Below, piece by piece: positions 5,884 to 9,449 of a DNA stretch of 9,449 bases. The position numbers and the translations under genes are program-made. This DNA comes from Colivicinus sp022776215 (GTDB taxonomy: Bacteria > Bacillota_I > Bacilli_A > Erysipelotrichales > Erysipelotrichaceae): positions 1 through 9,449 of the forward strand of contig JALFIR010000070.1 of assembly GCA_022776215.1 (NCBI GenBank). Reading direction: 5' to 3'. A model generated the notes under the pieces. It was not told where the DNA came from. It did not search any database and saw only the letters and a program-made list of their open reading frames with translations. The stretch's first letter is position 1. Each line of letters starts with the position of its first letter.

Positions 5884-6444
5884 TTATTCAATACAATATG
5901 CGTTTTCATCTACATAAAATGGATCTTTTTTATTGATGTGATCATAGAACAAGATACCTTTGAAATGATCTAGTTCATGTTGAAGGACAATTGCCAAATA
6001 ACCACTAGCTTTTATTTCGACATTTGAGTCAGTTAATAAGTCATATCCTTTAACCTTAACTCTTGCACTTCTATAGATATAGCCTTTGTGTATATCTTCT
6101 ACTGATAAGCATCCTTCTCCTGTTTTTAAATAAGCTTTTTCAATAGAACTTGATACAATTTTAGGATTAACTAGGGCATATTCTGTTTCGATGTCACCAT
6201 TTTCATCTTTTAAAATGATTGATGTCATTTTCTTAAGAACACCAATTTGAACAGCACTGATACCAACGGCTGGCCTTAAGTTTTTTTCTTCAGCAATCTC
6301 ATCTATTGTTGATTCATCAACATATTTATGCATAGTCAAAAGTATTTCTTTATCTTCATCTGATAAAGGAAGTTTTACATCCTCACTTCTTTTTCTTATA
6401 AGAGGATTATCATCTTTAATTATTGTTTCATTATTTATAACCAT
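5884..6444 (-). CDS. def: Peptide deformylase
   Basis: A 186-residue metalloenzyme that removes the N-formyl group from nascent proteins at the ribosome exit. All three family motifs are present. Motif 1 is VGISAVQIG (60-68, Gln66), a variant in which the usual A-A-P-Q reads S-A-V-Q. Motif 2 is EGCLS (110-114, metal ligand Cys112) and motif 3 is QHELDH (155-160, ligands His156 and His160, catalytic Glu157). The catalytic residues are intact, so it should be active. The long segment between the N-terminus and motif 1, and the total length, fit the type II enzymes of Gram-positive bacteria. It lies upstream of rnj on the same strand. The ATG at 6444 has no Shine-Dalgarno sequence; a TATAAT lies just upstream. 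Confidence 0.95.
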   Translation of the reverse strand: MVINNETIIKDDNPLIRKRSEDVKLPLSDEDKEILLTMHKYVDESTIDEIAEEKNLRPAVGISAVQIGVLKKMTSIILKDENGDIETEYALVNPKIVSSSIEKAYLKTGEGCLSVEDIHKGYIYRSARVKVKGYDLLTDSNVEIKASGYLAIVLQHELDHFKGILFYDHINKKDPFYVDENAYCIE

Positions 6445-6451
6445 GTAAATA

Positions 6452-6457
6452 ATTATA
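6452..6457 (-). promoter_or_regulatory. -10 element of the def promoter
   Basis: On the minus strand a consensus TATAAT (6457-6452) lies 7 bases before the def ATG. This puts +1 at 6445 or 6444 and would give a leaderless or nearly leaderless mRNA. The -35 is weak (ATACAA, 6480-6475, at 17 bases). It faces away from, and overlaps, the promoter of the ftsW/rodA gene. Confidence 0.5.
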
Positions 6458-6479
6458 TTACGATTAAGATTGTTTTGTA

Positions 6480-6488
6480 TGCTAAAAT
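6480..6488 (+). promoter_or_regulatory. Extended -10 promoter of the ftsW/rodA - rsmD - coaD operon
   Basis: TGCTAAAAT is an extended -10 (TG-n-TAAAAT), 7 bases before the GTG at 6496. No convincing -35 is found about 17 bases upstream (ACGATT, 6460-6465). All of this lies in the same 51 bp as the def promoter. Confidence 0.45.
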
Positions 6489-6495
6489 TTAGGTT

Positions 6496-7686
6496 GTGAA
6501 AAAGAAAAAACCAAGAAGAAAATTAAAAAAAACTAAAATGTTTCCAGCATATTGCGATAAAGCCCTTATTTTTGTGACTTTAATCCTTGTAATCTATTCT
6601 TCAGTCATGGTAGCAAGTGCTGCTATGGGTGAGGGTGCTGGTGATACTGGTGTCGTAACAAGAACTTTCCAACGACAGATTCTATTTAGTGTTGCGGGTA
6701 TCTTTTGCATGGTTCTTGTGATCAGGATGGACTTATTAAATTTTTTTGAACTTAAGCATTTTAATTATTTATATTGGGCTGTTGTAGCTTTACTTTTATC
6801 TTGTCGTTTCTTTAAAGCTACCTATGGTGCCTATGCCTGGATTAGATTAGGTGCTTTATCTGTGCAACCATCAGAGTTTGCGAAAGTCTTTATGTTACTA
6901 TATGCTGCTAAGATATTTGAAGTAGATAGTCACAGGGATAATCTTTGGAATGCCTATGTCTATATCGCAAAATCACTTGTATTATTTGGCATTATTTTAG
7001 TCATTCAAAAAGACTTGGGTAGTGCTACTGTATTGCTTGGTATGTGCTTTATTATGTTACTTATTGTGCCATATAGAGAACTAAATAAAATTAGAAAATG
7101 GATGTTAATTGCGATTCTTTTTGTGATTATAGCCATTGTGATTATCATGTTACCAGTTACTAATACATTCTTAGAGAAACATTCTTCTAGTTATCAGATA
7201 GGTAGATTCTTAGCTGCTAATAATCCTTTTAAATATAAATATGATGCCGGTTATCATTTGATTATGGGTCTTGTTTCTTTTGCGACCGGTGGCTTATTTG
7301 GAGTGGGTTATGGCCAATCTATTCATAAATATATGAACTTCCCAAACCCTACTACTGACTTTATTTTGCCTATTATTGTTGAAGAAATGGGTATCATTTG
7401 GGGTTTTCTTCCTATTATGATATGTTATAGCATCATCTTCTTTAAGTTAATTAGCTATTCTTATAAGTCACAATCATTGTCAGGAAAGATTGTTCTAGCT
7501 GGTACTTTTGCCTATTTATTTATTCACTTTGTCTTAAATATAGGTGGTGTATCAGGCATTATTCCTTTGACTGGTGTACCATTGTTGTTTGTATCTTCTG
7601 GTGGTTCTTCACTTGTTGCCTCATTAACCGCAATCGGTTTATCAGAAGCTGAGATTATTAAATGTAGAAGGTCATTATGCGCGTAG
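6496..7686 (+). CDS. SEDS-family glycan polymerase (FtsW-like, or RodA)
   Basis: A 396-residue polytopic membrane protein of the SEDS family, which polymerises lipid II into peptidoglycan strands with a class B PBP partner. A strongly basic N-terminal tail (KKKKPRRKLKKTK) is followed by about ten membrane helices. Family motifs are GAYAWIRLGALSVQPSEFAK (111-130), QKDLGSA (171-177, Asp173), a large loop with YQIGR (233-237) and GLFGVGYGQS, NPTTDFI (284-290) with Glu296-Glu297, and NIGGVSGIIPLTG (348-360) followed by SSGGSS (367-372). The loop resembles FtsW more than RodA, but the two are not safely separated without an alignment. The usual SYGGSS reads SSGGSS. The start is GTG 6496: a stop codon lies in frame two codons upstream and no Shine-Dalgarno is present. 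ATG 6538 is an alternative that would remove the basic tail. The 3' end overlaps rsmD by 10 bases. Confidence 0.92.
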   Translation: MKKKKPRRKLKKTKMFPAYCDKALIFVTLILVIYSSVMVASAAMGEGAGDTGVVTRTFQRQILFSVAGIFCMVLVIRMDLLNFFELKHFNYLYWAVVALLLSCRFFKATYGAYAWIRLGALSVQPSEFAKVFMLLYAAKIFEVDSHRDNLWNAYVYIAKSLVLFGIILVIQKDLGSATVLLGMCFIMLLIVPYRELNKIRKWMLIAILFVIIAIVIIMLPVTNTFLEKHSSSYQIGRFLAANNPFKYKYDAGYHLIMGLVSFATGGLFGVGYGQSIHKYMNFPNPTTDFILPIIVEEMGIIWGFLPIMICYSIIFFKLISYSYKSQSLSGKIVLAGTFAYLFIHFVLNIGGVSGIIPLTGVPLLFVSSGGSSLVASLTAIGLSEAEIIKCRRSLCA

Positions 7687-8216
7687 TTGCTGGTAAATAT
7701 AAAAGATCAACTTTATTAACACTAGATTCTTTAGCTACTCGTCCTACTAAGGATATGGTTAAGGAAGCTTTGTTTTCTTCTATTTATGTAGAAGATAGTC
7801 TTTTCTTAGATTTATTCTCTGGTAGTGGCTCTATTGGCATTGAGGCTTTATCAAGAGGGGCAAGGGATGTTGTCTTTAATGATTTAAGTAAGGATGCAGT
7901 GAAGGTTATTAAAACTAATCTTTCAAAGTTTAAAGAAGATAGAAGAGTCTATAATCTAGATTATTTATCTTGTTTAAATAGATTAGAGGGAAATAAGTTT
8001 GATTATATATTTGTAGATCCACCATATGCCTTTGAAGAATATGAAAGAATATTTGAGACAATTGATAGCTTAAATCTTTATAGCAACAATTGTAGAATAA
8101 TAGTAGAAGTTAAGAAGGAAAAGGAATTAGCTGATGAATTATTTTCTTTCGAGAAATATAAGGAAAAGAAATATGGCATAAGTAAGTTGCTGTATTATAG
8201 GAGGAAAGATGTCTAA
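7677..8216 (+). CDS. rsmD: 16S rRNA (guanine(966)-N2)-methyltransferase RsmD
   Basis: A 179-residue Rossmann-fold, SAM-dependent methyltransferase that modifies G966 of 16S rRNA in the assembling small subunit. It opens with the typical MRVVAGKYK, then TRPT (21-24), the SAM-binding motif I DLFSGSGSIGIEALSRGA (45-62), an acidic motif II (FNDLS, 67-71) and the catalytic DPPY (114-117). The length is normal for the family. The start ATG 7677 lies inside the end of the SEDS gene (10-base overlap), with GAAGG upstream (about 7667-7671). The end overlaps coaD by 8 bases. The rsmD-coaD pair is a widely conserved neighbourhood in Gram-positive bacteria. Confidence 0.96.
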   Translation: MRVVAGKYKRSTLLTLDSLATRPTKDMVKEALFSSIYVEDSLFLDLFSGSGSIGIEALSRGARDVVFNDLSKDAVKVIKTNLSKFKEDRRVYNLDYLSCLNRLEGNKFDYIFVDPPYAFEEYERIFETIDSLNLYSNNCRIIVEVKKEKELADELFSFEKYKEKKYGISKLLYYRRKDV

Positions 8217-8688
8217 CGCAATTTATCCAGGTACTTTTGATCCTATTACTATGGGTCATTTAGATATTATTGAAAGGGCTGCTAAGACTTTTGATGAAGT
8301 TTATGTAGCTATTATGGTTAATAAGTCTAAGGTATGTACCTTTTCACTTGAAGAGAGAATAGAATTTATTAAGAAGTGTACTGCTCATATTCCTAATGTG
8401 AAGGTTGTATCTTCTAATGGATTAACTGTCGATAAAGCTAAAGAACTTAACTGCAAGGTTATTGTAAGAGGCATTAGAGCGGTTACTGACTATGAATATG
8501 AATTAGCTCAGGCTACAAGTAATTTGATGCTTAATAGTGATATTGAAACGTGCTTGTTTGTAGCTAAACCAGAATTGTCTTTTTTGAGTTCTAGTATCGC
8601 TAAGGAAATAGCTTCTTTTAATGGTGATATTTCTAAATTTATTCCTGATGTGATTGCTAAGGACGTGATTTTAAAACTAAAGAAATAA
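8209..8688 (+). CDS. coaD: Phosphopantetheine adenylyltransferase
   Basis: A 159-residue nucleotidyltransferase that converts 4'-phosphopantetheine and ATP into dephospho-CoA, the next-to-last step of coenzyme A synthesis. It shows the N-terminal AIYPGTFDPITMGHLDII (4-21) with the TxGH nucleotide-binding motif at 14-17, NKSKVCTFSLEER, VRGIR (86-90), the E-Y-E-L-A-Q-A-T-S-N-L-M helix and LSSSIAKEI (126-134). The length is standard. The start ATG 8209 follows AGGAGG (8200-8205) at a short distance and overlaps the rsmD stop by 8 bases. It is the last clear gene of the operon; no terminator is seen directly after it. Confidence 0.97.
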   Translation: MSNAIYPGTFDPITMGHLDIIERAAKTFDEVYVAIMVNKSKVCTFSLEERIEFIKKCTAHIPNVKVVSSNGLTVDKAKELNCKVIVRGIRAVTDYEYELAQATSNLMLNSDIETCLFVAKPELSFLSSSIAKEIASFNGDISKFIPDVIAKDVILKLKK

Positions 8689-8729
8689 TGAAACCGTTTT
8701 CTTGAAAATGTGAACCGTTTTCATGAAAA
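8689..8729. promoter_or_regulatory. Two cre-like operators in tandem
   Basis: The 17-mer AACCGTTTTC-[T/A]-TGAAAA occurs at 8692-8708 and 8713-8729, exactly 21 bp (two helical turns) apart. The first copy forms TGAAACCGTTTTCT (8689-8702), which matches 13 of 14 positions of the catabolite-responsive element consensus TGWAANCGNTNWCA. The second (ACCGTTTTCA) matches well only from the fourth position. TTTTCATGAAAA (8718-8729) is also a perfect palindrome. They start at the base after the coaD stop and end 6 bases before a -35 element, a place compatible with activation or repression by CcpA or another LacI-family protein. The regulator is inferred. Confidence 0.6.
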
Positions 8730-8735
8730 AACCTA

Positions 8736-8763
8736 TTGTATTTCATATGAATTTCTCTAAAAT
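8736..8763 (+). promoter_or_regulatory. Promoter of the 47-residue gene
   Basis: TTGTAT (8736-8741) and TAAAAT (8758-8763) are 16 bases apart, with +1 expected near 8770. That leaves a short leader carrying AAAGGAGG (8775-8782) before the ATG at 8793. Confidence 0.55.
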
Positions 8764-8792
8764 AACAATTGTTCAAAGGAGGATTTGAATAT

Positions 8793-8936
8793 ATGAAATA
8801 TGAATTATTTGGTAAATCACCAATCGGCAATATCGAGTACTTAGGTACTTATGGACATGAAGACTTGTTGTTAGAAGCTTGTGACCAATATGAAGGCATG
8901 GGTTATAAGACAATTAAGTATTGTGTAGTTAAATAA
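8793..8936 (+). CDS. Small protein of unknown function (47 residues)
   Basis: ATG 8793 is preceded by a full AAAGGAGG (8775-8782) and a frame of 47 codons ends at TAA 8934-8936. The product begins MKYELFGKSPIGNIEYLG, continues through a helix-like HEDLLLEACDQYEGMGY and ends TIKYCVVK. It is soluble-looking, acidic in the middle and carries two Cys (30 and 44). Its strand-helix-strand composition suggests a small compact fold. I do not recognise a family. The gene is well framed by a cre-like operator pair, a promoter, a strong ribosome binding site and a terminator 8 bases after the stop, which is stronger support than the length alone gives. It is a single-gene transcription unit, though read-through from coaD is possible. 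Confidence 0.75.
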   Translation: MKYELFGKSPIGNIEYLGTYGHEDLLLEACDQYEGMGYKTIKYCVVK

Positions 8937-8943
8937 CTATTAT

Positions 8944-8973
8944 GAAGAAGCTGGTTGTTCCAGCTTTTTCTTT
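8944..8973 (+). terminator. Terminator of the 47-residue gene
   Basis: GAAGAAGCTGG (8944-8954) pairs with CCAGCTTTTTC (8960-8970) over 11 bp including one G-U, around loop TTGTT. A T-rich tail follows. Confidence 0.85.
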
Positions 8974-8982
8974 ACTCATTCA

Positions 8983-9010
8983 TTGATAATACTTCGATAG
9001 ACCATATAAT
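8983..9010 (+). promoter_or_regulatory. Promoter of the HTH gene
   Basis: TTGATA (8983-8988) and a consensus TATAAT (9005-9010) are 16 bases apart. The expected +1 near 9016-9017 lies at the start of the AGGAGG ribosome binding site (9017-9022), so the leader would be very short (about 17 bases). Confidence 0.7.
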
Positions 9011-9033
9011 ATTGGCAGGAGGAAATAACTAAT

Positions 9034-9264
9034 ATGGTAATCGATGATTTATTAAGAGAACAAAAAATTAGTCGTTATAAATTAAGTAAAATGAGTGGTG
9101 TTCCTCAAACTACAATTTCGGATATTTGTAATAGTAAAGTAGATATTGAAAATTGTAATGTTTCACCTATGTATAAAAAAGTACGAGTTGAGGAATGCAC
9201 AAACAAGGAACTCTTATTAGAATTTGAAGAAGATTATCCAAATGTTCTTAAAGAAGAAATCTAG
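9034..9264 (+). CDS. Short XRE-type helix-turn-helix protein, atypical C-terminus
   Basis: A 76-residue protein whose residues 1-42 are a typical Cro/CI-type (XRE) helix-turn-helix: IDDLLREQKISRYKLSKMSG, then the recognition segment VPQTTISDICNSKVDIENC. In the related proteins I know, this is followed by a segment like 'GTLYKIAKAL' that completes the five-helix fold. Here it is replaced by NVSPMYKKVRVEECTNKELL and an acidic tail (EFEEDYPNVLKEEI). The protein may be a truncated or recombined regulator, a decayed remnant, or a minimal DNA-binding protein. AGGAGG (9017-9022) is 11 bases from ATG 9034, rather far, but no closer start exists. It has its own promoter, and a hairpin terminator lies about 90 bases downstream. 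Targets are unknown. Confidence 0.65.
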   Translation: MVIDDLLREQKISRYKLSKMSGVPQTTISDICNSKVDIENCNVSPMYKKVRVEECTNKELLLEFEEDYPNVLKEEI

Positions 9265-9320
9265 CTGATATTTTAAAAAACTAAAAGGTTAATAAACAAT
9301 TAAAAATTATAAGTATTAAT

Positions 9321-9349
9321 TTGCACAGTGGTGCTATCAATCTTATAAT
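9321..9349 (+). promoter_or_regulatory. Possible promoter after the HTH gene
   Basis: TTGCAC (9321-9326) and TATAAT (9344-9349) are exactly 17 bases apart. Transcription would begin near 9356, inside the hairpin at 9352-9391, so any transcript would meet a terminator-like structure at once. No coding frame with a ribosome binding site follows in the window. Confidence 0.35.
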
Positions 9350-9351
9350 TT

Positions 9352-9391
9352 AAGTGGTTAGAGGTTCTAATTGAATCTTGAACCACTTTTT
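9352..9391 (+). terminator. Hairpin terminator downstream of the HTH gene
   Basis: AAGTGGTT (9352-9359) pairs with AACCACTT (9381-9388). An inner stem GAGGTTC/GAATCTT (9361-9367 with 9373-9379, two G-U pairs) closes a 5-base loop after one A/G mismatch. The 3' arm ends in five T residues (9387-9391). It could terminate the HTH transcript or regulate what follows the promoter at 9321-9349. Confidence 0.65.
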
Positions 9392-9416
9392 AAATTAATG
9401 GTTATTTAGATGAATT

Positions 9417-9449
9417 GCAGTAACATTGACGTGGTGGTCTCCTTACTGC
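9417..9449. repeat. Inverted repeat at the right edge
   Basis: GCAGTAA (9417-9423) and TTACTGC (9443-9449) are perfect inverted copies around 19 bases. The right arm ends exactly at the window edge, so it may extend further. It could be part of a structured leader, a terminator or a mobile-element end; the window gives no way to decide. Confidence 0.35.

Noticed and set aside
9402..9449. Short open frames running off the right edge (minus strand ends at 9402 and 9406; plus-strand ATG at 9410)
   Set aside because: Each has only about 13-15 codons visible, none has a ribosome binding site or recognisable sequence, and they contradict one another.
1..9449. CRISPR array, tRNA, rRNA, insertion sequence or prophage module
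   Set aside because: I saw no regularly spaced repeats of CRISPR type, no tRNA- or rRNA-like segments, no transposase or integrase and no terminal inverted repeats enclosing a gene. The clear genes are housekeeping or metal-uptake functions with uniform composition.

Overview
The window is about 9.4 kb of AT-rich chromosome from a low-GC Gram-positive (Firmicute-type) bacterium. The evidence is strong AGGAGG-type ribosome binding sites, U-run hairpin terminators, an RNase J, a Firmicute-style FeoB with a Cys-rich companion, and the gene run ftsW/rodA - rsmD - coaD. The protein styles suggest a gut Erysipelotrichia or a related Clostridia member, but that is an inference from general impression.

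Left part (1-4100): the first codons of a leftward gene leave the window at position 39. A leftward gene at 224-595 encodes a short DtxR/MntR-family metalloregulator. Divergent from it is a ferrous-iron uptake operon: feoA - feoA - feoB - a Cys-rich FeoB-associated membrane peptide - a small heavy-metal-associated (HMA) protein. The palindrome GTTAGC-N4-GCTAAC, with half-sites resembling those of DtxR boxes, occurs twice just after the predicted operon promoter (one copy with an imperfect last base) and once more just ahead of feoB. The neighbouring regulator carries the DtxR-like metal ligands Met, Cys, Glu and His. Together these suggest a self-contained iron-sensing and iron-uptake locus. 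The operon ends at 4036-4061 in a terminator whose loop contains the last stop codon.

Middle part (4069-6490): RNase J (4094-5827) and peptide deformylase (5884-6444) lie on the minus strand, probably in one transcript reading def then rnj. They converge on the feo operon across a two-way terminator. A 51-bp gap separates def from a divergent SEDS-family gene and must hold both promoters.

Right part (6496-8688): an FtsW/RodA-type glycan polymerase, the 16S rRNA methyltransferase RsmD and phosphopantetheine adenylyltransferase CoaD are joined by overlaps of 10 and 8 bases, so they are almost certainly co-transcribed and translationally coupled.

Far right (8689-9449): two 17-base direct repeats resembling catabolite-control (cre) operators, spaced 21 bp apart, precede a promoter and a 47-codon gene with its own terminator. 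A second promoter drives a 76-residue protein that begins as an XRE-type helix-turn-helix but departs from that fold after about residue 42. The last 185 bases hold a terminator and other inverted repeats but no convincing gene.

A cross-cutting observation is that three genes at the start of transcription units (the dtxR-like gene, def and the ftsW/rodA gene) have no Shine-Dalgarno sequence and have a -10-like hexamer 6-7 bases before the start codon. This is the geometry of leaderless mRNAs. Every other complete gene has a recognisable ribosome binding site.
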